This document shows positions 9,309-18,459 of a DNA stretch of 64,000 bases, in pieces. The position numbers were made by a program, and so were the translations under genes. The DNA comes from Bin76 sp963665765 (GTDB lineage: Bacteria > Actinomycetota > Acidimicrobiia > Spongiisociales > ZC4RG35): the NCBI GenBank assembly GCA_963665765.1, contig OY762464.1, positions 682,001 to 746,000 on the forward strand. Direction: 5' to 3'. Position 1 is the stretch's first letter. The number at the start of each line of letters is the position of its first letter. The notes below the pieces were generated by a model. It was not told the origin of the DNA and made no database searches. It saw only the letters and a program-made list of their open reading frames with translations.

Positions 9309-10370
9309 ATGTTGGCTTATCAGTTCACCACCTGGGAACAGGACTTTGAGCTCCGAGAGGTGCCCACTCCTACCCCCGGTCCGGGAGAAACCCTGATCCG
9401 GGTGGCGGGAGCGGGGGTATGCCACTCCGACCTCTACCTCTGCGACTGGCCCCGATCGAGTCTGCCCTCCTACCAACTCCCCTTCACGGTCGGCCACGAA
9501 ATCACCGGATGGGTGGAGCGATCAGGACCCGGAGGCACGAATCTGCCGGCGGGCACCCCGGTGGCGGTTTACGGCGCCTGGGGGTGCGGCGCCTGCCGAC
9601 AGTGCGCTGCGCAAGCTGAGAATTACTGCGAAAATGCCGCGGTGGTGGTGGCGTCCGGCCCCGGACGACCTGGCCTGGGCCGGGACGGTGGAATAGCCGA
9701 GTTCTTCCTGGCGCCCCAATCCCGACACCTGGTGCCGCTGCCTCCCAAGCTCGATCCGACGGACGCCGCTCCGCTCACCGACGCCGGACTGACCACCTAT
9801 CACGCCATCAAACAAAACCTTGGGGTGCTCCATCCCGGCGCCACGGCAGTGGTAATCGGGATCGGAGGTCTGGGATCCTTGGCGGTCCAGATTCTGCGAG
9901 CACTCTCCGCCGCTCGGGTGATCGCGGTGGACATCGCCCCCGACCGGTTGGAAGCGGCCCGCCGCCAGGGCGCCCATCACGCCGTTCCGGCCACCGACAA
10001 CGCGTCAGCGGCCATCGGAGAAATAACCGGTGGCCGGGGAGCGGAGTTGGTTCTGGATATCGTGGGAACCGAGGACACCCTCTCCCTGGCCGTTTCGGCG
10101 GCGGCGATCCGCGGCCACATCACGGTGGTGGGAATCGGGCCGGGGTCCTTTCCGATGGGTTACATCCATGTTCCGAGGGGTCTGTCGGCTTCCACCGTAT
10201 TCTGGGGTGGAATCCCCGATCTGGCCGAGGTGGTGGCTCTGGCCGGAACCGGCGCCATCAAAAGCGACACAGAGAGGTTTTCCATGCAACAGGCTCCCCT
10301 CGCCTATCACAAGCTCCGCAACGGAAGCTTGCGCGGACGGGCCGTGATCGTCCCCCACGGCTCGAAGTGA
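9309..10370 (+). CDS. Zinc-dependent alcohol dehydrogenase
   Basis: Medium-chain zinc alcohol dehydrogenase, 353 aa. Catalytic zinc ligands are Cys38 (GVCHSD) and His63-Glu64 (GHE). The structural zinc lobe is complete, Cys93, 96, 99 and 107 in CGACRQC...C. The nucleotide-binding Rossmann turn GIGGLGSLA lies near residue 180, followed by an acidic residue (VDIAPDR) that favours NAD. It starts a three-gene operon in which each gene overlaps the next by four bases. It would oxidise an alcohol feeding the reductase and hydratase steps downstream; the natural substrate is unknown. Confidence 0.92.
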   Translation: MLAYQFTTWEQDFELREVPTPTPGPGETLIRVAGAGVCHSDLYLCDWPRSSLPSYQLPFTVGHEITGWVERSGPGGTNLPAGTPVAVYGAWGCGACRQCAAQAENYCENAAVVVASGPGRPGLGRDGGIAEFFLAPQSRHLVPLPPKLDPTDAAPLTDAGLTTYHAIKQNLGVLHPGATAVVIGIGGLGSLAVQILRALSAARVIAVDIAPDRLEAARRQGAHHAVPATDNASAAIGEITGGRGAELVLDIVGTEDTLSLAVSAAAIRGHITVVGIGPGSFPMGYIHVPRGLSASTVFWGGIPDLAEVVALAGTGAIKSDTERFSMQQAPLAYHKLRNGSLRGRAVIVPHGSK

Positions 10371-11395
10371 CTGCCATGACATCCACTGCCCGACGCTGGG
10401 TGCTGGCATCCACTCCGGACGGCGAACCGAAACGTTCCGACTTCCAAATGGTCTCGGTGGACCTGCCGCCGCTGCGGGAGGGGGGGATTATGGTCAGCAA
10501 CACCTATTTCTCGGTGGACCCCGGAGTGCTCGACCGGTTAACCCGAGACTCCTATGCACCACAGCTTCGACCCGGGGAAGTCATTGACGGATTCGCGGTG
10601 GGAGTGGTCACCGCCTCCCGCAACCCCCGGTTCGGAGTGGGAGATCAAGTCACCTGCGGCAACGGGTGGCGGGAGAGCTATGTCTCTTCGGGCCGCGGAG
10701 TCATGAAACTTCACCCCCGGCTCTTCGGGCCGCCGCTTTCGGAACGGGCGGCCATCGGCGCCTTGGGTGTTTCCGGCCTGACCGCCTATTTCGGGGTGCG
10801 CGACGTGGCCCAAGCCAAGGCCGGGGAAACGGTGCTGGTCTCCTCGGCGGCCGGCGCGGTGGGCAGCACCGCCGTGCAGGTGGCCCGCAACCTGGGTTGC
10901 CGGGTGGTGGGCATCGCCGGTTCGGATCAGAAAACCCGAATGGTGGTGGAGGCACTGGGCGCCGTGGCCTGCGTCAACTACCGCAACGAATCCGACCTGG
11001 CTGCCGCCATTGCGCGGACCTGTCCTGACGGTGTGGACGCGTACTTTGACAACGTGGGCGGCGAGACTCTGGATGCGGCGCTGCTGAATATGAACCAAGG
11101 GGGAAGGGTGGCGATCTCGGGGCAGGTCAGCGAATACTCCCGCCCCCGGCCCCGAGGTATCCGGGCCGTCGGCGAGTTCATCAACCGACGGATCACCATG
11201 ACCGGCTTCGTGGTTTGGGACTTCCTCCCCCGGTTCCGGGATGCCATGACCGAGATGAGAGACTGGGTGACCGAGGGCCAACTGGTGTTCAGAGAGGAAA
11301 TCATCGACGGTTTTGAGAACGCCCCGGCGGCGTTCATCGGGCTCTTCCGAGGAGAGAACCGCGGGCGGAGGCTGATCAGACTGCCAGCCCCGTGA
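10367..11395 (+). CDS. MDR-superfamily NADP-dependent oxidoreductase (CurA/LTB4DH-like)
   Basis: Zinc-free medium-chain reductase, 342 aa, resembling the leukotriene B4 dehydrogenase / curcumin reductase group that reduces alpha,beta-unsaturated carbonyls with NADPH. Seen: YFSVDPGVLDRL in the N-terminal domain, GVSGLTAYFG, the nucleotide loop SSAAGAVGS near residue 160 and YFDNVGGETLD. The GTG at 10367 overlaps the stop of the alcohol dehydrogenase (GTGA); an ATG three codons on is an alternative. Tight coupling with an alcohol dehydrogenase and an enoyl-CoA hydratase suggests a short carbonyl/acyl degradation route. Confidence 0.9.
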   Translation: MTAMTSTARRWVLASTPDGEPKRSDFQMVSVDLPPLREGGIMVSNTYFSVDPGVLDRLTRDSYAPQLRPGEVIDGFAVGVVTASRNPRFGVGDQVTCGNGWRESYVSSGRGVMKLHPRLFGPPLSERAAIGALGVSGLTAYFGVRDVAQAKAGETVLVSSAAGAVGSTAVQVARNLGCRVVGIAGSDQKTRMVVEALGAVACVNYRNESDLAAAIARTCPDGVDAYFDNVGGETLDAALLNMNQGGRVAISGQVSEYSRPRPRGIRAVGEFINRRITMTGFVVWDFLPRFRDAMTEMRDWVTEGQLVFREEIIDGFENAPAAFIGLFRGENRGRRLIRLPAP

Positions 11396-12243
11396 CTGAG
11401 CCTGACCCGGTGCTCCTCTCAGAACGGGAGGGCGCGGTCCTATGGTTAACCCTGAATCGGCCTCGCTACCGCAACGCCATCAACGTGGCTCTCATCACCG
11501 CCTTGGACGAGGCCCTGGCCGCCGCGGCCTCCGACGACGGGATCGGAGCGGTGGTGATCGGCGGCGCCGGGCCTCATTTCTGCTCAGGCCACGATCTGGG
11601 CAGCCCCGGCCGAGACTTGGAAGAGCCCTTCCGAAGAGTCGCCACCACCTGGTATGACCATTCCGACAAGGAGGGAGCGGAAGCGATCCTGGTGCGGGAA
11701 GACGAGGCCTACCTGTCCATTCCCCTCCGGTGGCGGGAGCTTCCCAAGCCGCTGATCGCCATGGTGCATGGGGCGTGTGTGGCGGGAGGACTCTCCCTGA
11801 TCTGGCCCGCCGACCTGATCGTGGCCTCCGAGGACGCATACTTCGCCGACCCGGTGGTGCGGATGGGGATTCCCGGCATCGAGTACTTCGCTCACCAGTA
11901 TGTGATGTCCACCCGCATCGCTCGAGAGTTCCTGTTGCTGGGCGACCGGATGTCGGCGGCCCGCGCCTACCAGGTGGGAATGGTCAACCGGGTGGTGCCC
12001 CGGGACGAGTTGGCGGAAACCACGGCCCAACTGGCCAAACGCTGCGCGGCCCGGCCCCGGTTCGGGGTTGCCCTCGCCAAGCGGTCACTGAACGCAGTGG
12101 AAGACCGGATGGGCCTGCGGGACGGAATGTCCACCGCCTTCGGCCTGCATCAGGTGGCCCACGCTCACAACGCCCTCACCTCCGACGATCACGTGGGCGG
12201 CCAGAATCCCGGCTCCATCGCCCGGGATCTGGCAGGCAAATAG
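11392..12243 (+). CDS. Enoyl-CoA hydratase/isomerase family protein
   Basis: Crotonase-fold enzyme, 283 aa. The first oxyanion-hole segment is HFCSGHDLGS near residue 63 and the second is GACVAGGLSLIW near 127. The region between is longer than usual (a charged insert after SPGRDLEEP). The usual acidic catalytic position reads PGIEYFAH, so one Glu may be kept, but hydratase activity is not certain. The GTG start overlaps the previous stop by four bases, making it the last gene of the ADH-MDR-crotonase operon. No terminator was seen after it. Confidence 0.88.
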   Translation: MTEPDPVLLSEREGAVLWLTLNRPRYRNAINVALITALDEALAAAASDDGIGAVVIGGAGPHFCSGHDLGSPGRDLEEPFRRVATTWYDHSDKEGAEAILVREDEAYLSIPLRWRELPKPLIAMVHGACVAGGLSLIWPADLIVASEDAYFADPVVRMGIPGIEYFAHQYVMSTRIAREFLLLGDRMSAARAYQVGMVNRVVPRDELAETTAQLAKRCAARPRFGVALAKRSLNAVEDRMGLRDGMSTAFGLHQVAHAHNALTSDDHVGGQNPGSIARDLAGK

Positions 12244-12338
12244 GAGCCTCTTTGCACTAGAAGGGAGACGGACTGTCTAGAAATACCAGCGGAGGCAGGA
12301 CACCCTAGACCACGGCGATTTCGTCACAAGGCGGTCCT

Positions 12339-13916
12339 TTATTCAAGCAGTGACGCGAGGTCCCGTTCGCCTGGACTGCCGACCATACGTAGTTCTGTTT
12401 CTGCTCGGGCAACTAGTGCCAGCGGCTTGAGTTCGCCCCCACTTTCGAGTTGTGCGTGAACAATGCGATCGAGGCCAGCACCAACCAAGGGGAGCGAAGT
12501 CCGCAGAGTGGCTTCCAAGGTCACTGACCGAAGAGAGCCGGAATGGGCGATGATGTTCCGCTGGTTGTATAAACGCCGCAATGACTCGGTTACGTACCGG
12601 CGGATCGTGGTGAGCTCTGAATCCCGGTCCCTGATCAGGTTGATCATGCGTCTCTCTGCAGCGATATCGCTCCCCTTTGTCAAAGCAAGCCGGCAACCCT
12701 GGGAGAGATGCCTCTCGACGAGCAGCACCTTCTGCTTATTGGTTGAGGCTTTCCGAATCTCGCTCGCTAGGCGATCTGAGGCCTCGCTATGCCGGTAGGC
12801 CAAGGGAGTCATCTCTGCTCGAGGAAAAGAGCAGGTGACGAGTGCAGCTAGCCTATCGGCGGCTTCATAGTACTTGCCTTCGCCAGGGTGTGTTAGGAGT
12901 GCCTCAACGGCGGCCCACCCACCAGTAATGGCTGCGCCAGGACTGGGGACCTCCATGTACGACGCCAGATCTAGGGCATCGTCGGTTTCGGTCGGCAGTC
13001 CACCATCAAAGTCATATACGGCCGCTGCCCGGTCGAGGCTCCCGATCTCGACACGCCTCGCCGGAGTATCAACCGAGAATTCCCTTTCGCTCCCTGCCAC
13101 TCGCGCCCATCCTGCAAGTTCAATACTCTCGTTCGATGGACGGGCGACTTTGGCGCGAGCGTCGGCGCGGGCAATCAGGATCCTTGCGTTGGAAACTGCG
13201 GACCATGGATCACGCGCTTCAAGGTGGACAATCAAACCTGCTGTGTGGCGATGAGTCTCTCCCCCTGGGACCTTTTCCCGGAGCCACTCTGCGGCTCTTT
13301 TGCCATCCACCCAACGCATAACGGATAAGGATCTGGAAGGCTTCCGGTGAGGAGCTGAACAGGGCACAAAGACCTCGTGGGGCCGGACCGGCATCCTCTC
13401 TTCCATAGAGGCCACTTCCTCTGCCAACTCCCCAACAGACTTCATGGACTCATAAGTTGCCTGCAACCAACGAAAGAGATGATCGAGGCTAAAGCCAGCA
13501 TCGAGTAGGTGAGCAGCGAGCGACCGGGCTGCGAATTCGATTGGGATCCCGCTGGGGGCATCCTTCCACTTGTCGCAGTAGTCCTGTGTGGCACGGCGAA
13601 TCAACTGTTCCAACTCGTCGCGGGCTGATATCTCAATCTTGCTCGGGGAATTGATATCCAGCTTCCCCAATACTCCATCAAACTCGGATCTAATGTGAAC
13701 CACACCCGGATCTCGGGTTACTTCCCTCCGCGCGGTCTCAATTACGAAATTGAGACCCCTCGTGTCCCGCACCTGGTTGCTGAGGCAAGCATCCGCGTAC
13801 TCAAGTACCTCTTTCAAACCCAGCACTGTCCCAATACTCCACAGACGTCTATGCCAAGTGGTGCGTCGAGCAAAGAAGTCCTTGAGCCGACTGCAAAATA
13901 GAGCAAAATCATCCAT
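12339..13916 (-). CDS. Large protein with C-terminal HEPN-like (ApeA-type) domain
   Basis: A 525-aa protein not recognised over its first ~350 residues. The C-terminal part carries the landmarks of ApeA-like HEPN domains: a WAAVEALL helix, an AADRLAALVTCSF helix, and then RRLYNQRNIIAHSGS near residue 450, which contains the R-x4-H ribonuclease signature (RNIIAH). HEPN proteins of this type are RNases in toxin or abortive-infection systems. The gene stands alone between two metabolic operons of opposite orientation, and its base composition looks poorer in G+C than its neighbours, consistent with acquisition. Defence function is inference; no partner gene is visible. It could also be a housekeeping protein with a degenerate HEPN fold. 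Confidence 0.65.
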   Translation of the reverse strand: MDDFALFCSRLKDFFARRTTWHRRLWSIGTVLGLKEVLEYADACLSNQVRDTRGLNFVIETARREVTRDPGVVHIRSEFDGVLGKLDINSPSKIEISARDELEQLIRRATQDYCDKWKDAPSGIPIEFAARSLAAHLLDAGFSLDHLFRWLQATYESMKSVGELAEEVASMEERMPVRPHEVFVPCSAPHRKPSRSLSVMRWVDGKRAAEWLREKVPGGETHRHTAGLIVHLEARDPWSAVSNARILIARADARAKVARPSNESIELAGWARVAGSEREFSVDTPARRVEIGSLDRAAAVYDFDGGLPTETDDALDLASYMEVPSPGAAITGGWAAVEALLTHPGEGKYYEAADRLAALVTCSFPRAEMTPLAYRHSEASDRLASEIRKASTNKQKVLLVERHLSQGCRLALTKGSDIAAERRMINLIRDRDSELTTIRRYVTESLRRLYNQRNIIAHSGSLRSVTLEATLRTSLPLVGAGLDRIVHAQLESGGELKPLALVARAETELRMVGSPGERDLASLLE

Positions 13917-13972
13917 CGCCTATATGATGCACGTTGGACGGACCATATGTATACTGGTTTAGCAGACTAACA

Positions 13973-14001
13973 GGGAGGAGCCGTCCGAGACCGCTCCTCC
14001 C
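13973..14001. terminator. Perfect GC-rich hairpin, possible transcript end
   Basis: GGGAGGAGC at 13973-13981 pairs perfectly with GCTCCTCCC at 13993-14001 around an 11-base loop. It lies between the HEPN-like gene start and the end of the proline-racemase-family gene, about 80 bases beyond the stop of the latter. No T-run follows on either strand, so it is a weak terminator or another structured element. Confidence 0.4.
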
Positions 14002-14081
14002 GTTACTTTGTGGTAGGGGTCACCACACAACACTCTTCTTAGCTCAGGTCCTCCGACCATAACGAGCAAGTACTCCAAGTT

Positions 14082-15137
14082 TCAACCCCAGATATCGCCG
14101 ATGGTGTAGCCCTGGGGGAATGGGTCGGTGGGATCGACCATGTACTTAGCCATGCCGGTGATCCATGCAGTTCCGGTGATGGTGGGGATGACCGCCGGGA
14201 CGCCGCCTACGGTCGTCTCACCGATCAAACGGCCCACGAACACAGTGCCGAGCGGCCCATAGTGACGGAACTCCTCTCCGATGGCCAGTTCGCCTCTTGC
14301 ATGGAGAACGGCCATGCGCGCCGAGGTGCCGGTGCCGCAGGGAGAGCGGTCCAGGGCGCCCGTCCAGGTCTCGGGTCGGTCCCAGTCGAGATCGCCGGTG
14401 GCCACCGTCACCACATTCTTTGCCTTTCCCGCCTCCCGATCGAAAGGTTCGGTGAGCATCCCGATGCTGGCTTGGCGGATCTCGGGATTCTCGGGATGGA
14501 CCGCCTCCAGCTGTTCCCGGGCGGCCTGCTTGACCATGGCGCCCAGCCGGGCCAAGGCTCGGCCGTTCTCGGGGCGGATCGAGACATCGAAACGCCGAGC
14601 GTCGGCGATGGCGAAGAACATCCCGCCCCACGACACGTCCACCTCCACTTCTCCCAGGGTGGGAATCTCCACCGTGGCGCCCAGATGAACCGGGAAGGCG
14701 GGAACGTTCTCAAGAGTCACTGCGGTGACCTTGCTTCCCTCCACCCGGGCTTCCACCTCGATCAAACCGGCGGGGGTCTCCAGGGTCAACTCGGTCACCG
14801 GCTCCCGTGAACGGACCATGCCGGTCTCGATCAGAGCGGTAACCGTGCAGATCGTGTTGTGCCCCGACATGGGCGGGTACTCGGTCTGTTCCATGATCAC
14901 GAACCCGGCGTCGGCCTCGGGAACCGTGGGAGGAAGCACCAGGTTGCAGTTGGCGGCCGGATAGCCGCGAGGCTCCCGCAGCATCAGCTTGCGGAGCCCG
15001 TCGGCGTGCCGTTCCAGGTACTGCATCTTCTCGAACATCGAATCGCCCGGCACATCCGGCACTCCGCCGACTATCACCCGTGCATGCTCTCCGGCCGCGT
15101 GCAGATCCACGGCCTGGATCACTCTCTCCACTCTCAC
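14082..15137 (-). CDS. Proline racemase superfamily enzyme (hydroxyproline epimerase or dehydratase)
   Basis: A 351-aa member of the proline racemase fold. The two catalytic positions are Ser91 (MSGHNT) and Cys268 (SPCGTGTSA); the classical racemase has Cys at both. Superfamily members with substituted first or second residues include 4-hydroxyproline epimerases and trans-3-hydroxyproline dehydratases, so racemisation of plain proline is unlikely (inference). The start ATG at 15137 sits at MRVERVIQAVDLHAAGE, the typical N-terminus. It faces away from the phosphotriesterase-like gene at 15291. It may be used to consume collagen-type hydroxyprolines, but no companion oxidase gene is seen. Confidence 0.88.
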   Translation of the reverse strand: MRVERVIQAVDLHAAGEHARVIVGGVPDVPGDSMFEKMQYLERHADGLRKLMLREPRGYPAANCNLVLPPTVPEADAGFVIMEQTEYPPMSGHNTICTVTALIETGMVRSREPVTELTLETPAGLIEVEARVEGSKVTAVTLENVPAFPVHLGATVEIPTLGEVEVDVSWGGMFFAIADARRFDVSIRPENGRALARLGAMVKQAAREQLEAVHPENPEIRQASIGMLTEPFDREAGKAKNVVTVATGDLDWDRPETWTGALDRSPCGTGTSARMAVLHARGELAIGEEFRHYGPLGTVFVGRLIGETTVGGVPAVIPTITGTAWITGMAKYMVDPTDPFPQGYTIGDIWG

Positions 15138-15290
15138 GCTCCGGCGGCTCCTCTCCGACTCAAACGGTGACGCCGGACTCTACCGGGACATCCGGCTCGT
15201 CCGGCTCGTCCATGACCAATGAGGACTGCGCCGAAATCCATCATACGAGAGCGGATACGGTCCCAAATCCCTTGTTACTCTCTCCTCAAC

Positions 15291-16451
15291 ATGGCTTCCT
15301 CGAATACACAAAAAGGCATGGTCCAGACGGTCCTGGGAACCATCTCCCCCCACCTCTTGGGCATAACCCTCCCCCACGAGCATGTGCTGATCGACATGAC
15401 CATGGGACAGTCCTCGGCGATGGCCCTGATCAGGTCGGGAGAATCGGCGCAGAAAGCCGGAGAGATCCCCGAGGCCGGCTGGGAGAAGGGACAGAACGGA
15501 CCCGGCGTGGCAGCCTCCTGGACCGCCAAGTGGGGACAGCCCGTGACCTTGGAGAACCGGGGGGACATCGCGCGCCACTGGTTCTACTACGGCGACTACC
15601 GCATCACCGACATCGACGACGTCATATACGAAGCCAACCAATTCAAGCGTCACGGCGGCACATGCCTGGTCGACCAAACCCCCCGCGGCCTGGCCCGCGA
15701 TCCCCGGGGGCTGGCCCAGATCGCCCGGGCCACCGGAGTGCATGTGGTGATGGGCACCGGCTTCTACGCCTATGAGTTCCACCCCTCCAACATGTCGGAG
15801 TTGGAGATCTCCCGCATACAGGAGTTGATCACCGGCGACATAGTCGAGGGGGTGGCGGGAGGCATCAAGGCCGGCATCATCGGAGAGGTGGGCCTCACCT
15901 GGCCGCTGCACCCCAACGAAGAGAAGGTCCTGCGAGCCTCTATCCGTTCCCAGAAGGAAACCGGATGCGCCCTCTCCATCCACCCCGGGTACAGCGCCGA
16001 TTCCATCTGGGACACCGTCCAGATCGTGGAGGAAGAGGGAGGAGACCTCTCCCGAACCATAATTTGCCATCTCGAGCACCGGCTGCCCTCCCGGCCCGCT
16101 CCCCATTCCTTCGATCCGGCGCCTTTCCTGGAATTGGCCGCCACCGGAGTCAACCTATCCATCGACACCTTCGGCTGGGAGCAGTCCTACCGCCAGCGCG
16201 GCCCGGTGGACATGGCCAACGACGCCATCCGGCTCAACTACCTGATGGCCCTGGCCGAAGCCGGCCACCAAGAGCAGCTACTGATCTCAAGCGATCTTGC
16301 CCTGCAGCACTGGCAGCGAAAATACGGCGGACACGGCTGGCAGCACATACCGGAAACCGTCCAACAACTGATGCGCTACAAGGGATTCGACCAGAGTCTT
16401 ATCGACCAGATCCTCATCGAAAACCCCCGCCGGATGCTCACCTTCGCCTAG
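15291..16451 (+). CDS. Phosphotriesterase-family metal hydrolase, copy 1
   Basis: Amidohydrolase-fold protein of 386 aa related to phosphotriesterase/PHP proteins. Putative metal ligands are His29 and His31 (LPHEHVLID), Glu in IGEVGL at the bridging position (Lys in true phosphotriesterase), His in SIHPGY, His in CHLEH, and Asp in SSDLAL. The ATG at 15291 is preferred over an upstream start at 15219. It is a close paralogue of 20274-21425, and the two flank the ABC cassette. The substrate is probably a lactone or phosphoester; real phosphotriesterase activity should not be assumed. Confidence 0.87.
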   Translation: MASSNTQKGMVQTVLGTISPHLLGITLPHEHVLIDMTMGQSSAMALIRSGESAQKAGEIPEAGWEKGQNGPGVAASWTAKWGQPVTLENRGDIARHWFYYGDYRITDIDDVIYEANQFKRHGGTCLVDQTPRGLARDPRGLAQIARATGVHVVMGTGFYAYEFHPSNMSELEISRIQELITGDIVEGVAGGIKAGIIGEVGLTWPLHPNEEKVLRASIRSQKETGCALSIHPGYSADSIWDTVQIVEEEGGDLSRTIICHLEHRLPSRPAPHSFDPAPFLELAATGVNLSIDTFGWEQSYRQRGPVDMANDAIRLNYLMALAEAGHQEQLLISSDLALQHWQRKYGGHGWQHIPETVQQLMRYKGFDQSLIDQILIENPRRMLTFA

Positions 16452-16605
16452 CCAAACACCCGGATAATTTCTCAACCGGCAGGCAACAACATGCGCCGGT
16501 CAACCGGGAGCTTGGCGCGCTATCCCAGGTAAGAGTCTGCGCCGTTTTGTGGGAAGCGGGGGGGGGTAACCTCCGAGAAGATGAACCCCTGCGGCGCCGC
16601 CCGAT

Positions 16606-17550
16606 TTGACTAACGGAACGACCGGTCCGGGAGTTGGCGACGCGCCGATCATCGAAACCCGGGACCTCCACAAACATTTCGGGGATGTCCAAGCCCTCGC
16701 CGGGGTTGATCTCGCCGTTCCCCCCGGCATTACAGGGCTGGTAGGAGCCAACGGGGCGGGCAAGACCACCCTGATCAGATTGTTGCTGGGGTTGACCGCC
16801 CCAACCTCTGGACATGTGGCGGTGTTCGGAACGCCGGTTGCCAAAGATGCCGCCGGTCTGCGCGCCAGGATCGGCTATATGCCGGAGGGGAGTTGCCTCC
16901 CCCGTGACCAGACGGCGGCCGACTTCGTGGCGTACGCCGCCGAACTGGCCGGCATTCCATCGGCCGAGGCCCGCCGCCGGGCATCGGAAACCCTGTTCCT
17001 GGTGGGGCTGCACGAGGAGCGATTCCGCTACCTCGGGGATTTTTCCACCGGCATGCAGCAACGCGTGAAACTGGCCCAGAGCATCGTGCACGATCCCAGG
17101 TTGGTGCTCCTCGACGAACCCGCCTCCGGTCTCGACCCCGCCGGACGCGACCAGATGCTGGAGGTCATAGATCGCTTCCACGGGTTCGGCATGAACGTAC
17201 TCTTCTCATCTCACCTCCTGGACGACATCGAACAGACCTGCGACTGGGTGGTGATGCTGGATGGCGGCCGGTTAATCCGCTCGGCCCCTCTCGATCCTCC
17301 CGGCGACGGCACCGCGGTGTCGGTGGAGGTGTTCGGTGATCCCCTGCCGCTGGTGGCCGCTCTCACCGCCCGGGGCATCGAAGTCACCCATGCCGGTCGG
17401 ATCGTGACGGCCGTAAGCGCCTCGGAGGAGGTGTTCGTGTCGGTGCGTGACGCGTTGGCGGATTCCGGCTCATCGGTCCGGGGGATGGGAACCGATCTGA
17501 GGAGCCTGGAAGACGTGTTCATGGCGGCGACCAAGCAGGCAAATGGCTGA
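16606..17550 (+). CDS. ABC transporter ATP-binding protein 1
   Basis: ATPase of 314 aa with Walker A GANGAGKT near residues 47-54, signature FSTGMQQR near 152 and Walker B LVLLDEPASGLD near 168. The C-terminal extension of ~80 residues is typical of exporters of the Nat/drug type. The TTG at 16606 is the apparent start; a Shine-Dalgarno is not obvious. It begins a four-gene cassette ATPase-permease-ATPase-permease with short gaps or overlaps. The cargo is unknown. Confidence 0.92.
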   Translation: MTNGTTGPGVGDAPIIETRDLHKHFGDVQALAGVDLAVPPGITGLVGANGAGKTTLIRLLLGLTAPTSGHVAVFGTPVAKDAAGLRARIGYMPEGSCLPRDQTAADFVAYAAELAGIPSAEARRRASETLFLVGLHEERFRYLGDFSTGMQQRVKLAQSIVHDPRLVLLDEPASGLDPAGRDQMLEVIDRFHGFGMNVLFSSHLLDDIEQTCDWVVMLDGGRLIRSAPLDPPGDGTAVSVEVFGDPLPLVAALTARGIEVTHAGRIVTAVSASEEVFVSVRDALADSGSSVRGMGTDLRSLEDVFMAATKQANG

Positions 17551-17556
17551 TTTCCG

Positions 17557-18459
17557 ATGAGCAGTCAAGAATCGGCGATCATCCTCGACCGCGGCTACCG
17601 CAGCTACGACGGGCCCCGCACGGGGCGGCGCGGCGCCATGGCGGCGGTTGTCAAAGAGGGGTACCGGCGGGTCCTCGGTCTGCGGCGAAAAGCCAAGCGC
17701 AAGTTGTTCCCGTGGACGCTCATCGCGCTGGCGCTGGGGTCGGCGGGGATCCTGGTGGCGGTGGAGTGGATCTCCTCCAGCCTGCCCGTGTCGCTGGATA
17801 CCTCGGAACTGTTCCCACGGTACGCCGGGTACTTCGACTTCATATCGAACGTCGCCCTGCTCTTCGCCGCCTTCACCGGCCCCCAGTTGCTGGTCCCCGA
17901 TCGCACCCAGGGAGTACTGAACATCTACTTCTCAAGACCCCTGGCTGTGCGCGACTACCTAATGGCCAAGGGGGCTACCTTCGCCGCGGTCATCCTGAGC
18001 TTCTGGCTGTTTCCACAACTTCTTCTCCACCTGGGATACGCCGCCCTGTCGCCGGCGGGTTTTCTCTCCTACCTGGGGGAGACCACCGACATCCTGTGGA
18101 AGGTCCCCGCAGCCGCCCTCGTCTTCTTCACAATGCACTCCTCACTGGCCTTTGTGGCTGCCTCCTTCGCCAAGCGGGTGGGCACCGCGGCAGCGGGTTT
18201 CATCGCCGTGTTGGTGGGCCTCAACCTCGTCGCCCTCCTCTTCCAGGAGGCCGGCTCGGCGCCCGGTCCCAGGTGGACATCCCTGCTGGCGCTGGAACAG
18301 CACCCTCGATATGTCCGCGACTGGATTTTCGACCTGGACGCATCCATCGCCATCCCGGCGCAGGCAGGCTACGGCCCCGAAGCCTCGCTCCTGATGGTGA
18401 TCGGCGTGGCCGTCGTCAGCGTGGCAGTGGTGGGCTGGCGATACCGGAGGCTCACGTGA
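17557..18459 (+). CDS. ABC transporter permease 1
   Basis: Integral membrane protein of 300 aa with about six hydrophobic segments, the first after a basic N-terminal region (RRKAKRKLFPW). It carries the ABC-2 type hallmark of a cytoplasmic loop reading PDRTQGVLNIYFSRPL, in which the complex recruits membrane-spanning parts. It lies six bases after ATPase 1 and overlaps ATPase 2 by four, so it is one half of a putative heteromeric exporter. Confidence 0.85.
   Translation: MSSQESAIILDRGYRSYDGPRTGRRGAMAAVVKEGYRRVLGLRRKAKRKLFPWTLIALALGSAGILVAVEWISSSLPVSLDTSELFPRYAGYFDFISNVALLFAAFTGPQLLVPDRTQGVLNIYFSRPLAVRDYLMAKGATFAAVILSFWLFPQLLLHLGYAALSPAGFLSYLGETTDILWKVPAAALVFFTMHSSLAFVAASFAKRVGTAAAGFIAVLVGLNLVALLFQEAGSAPGPRWTSLLALEQHPRYVRDWIFDLDASIAIPAQAGYGPEASLLMVIGVAVVSVAVVGWRYRRLT

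Noticed and set aside
15291..16451. True phosphotriesterase (organophosphate degradation)
   Set aside because: The bridging carbamylated Lys of that enzyme is replaced by Glu (IGEVGL), as in PHP-type homologues.
17712..18455. N-terminal extension of ABC ATPase 2
   Set aside because: Arg/Gly/Pro-rich shadow of permease 1 in another frame; the ATPase fold starts after 18456.
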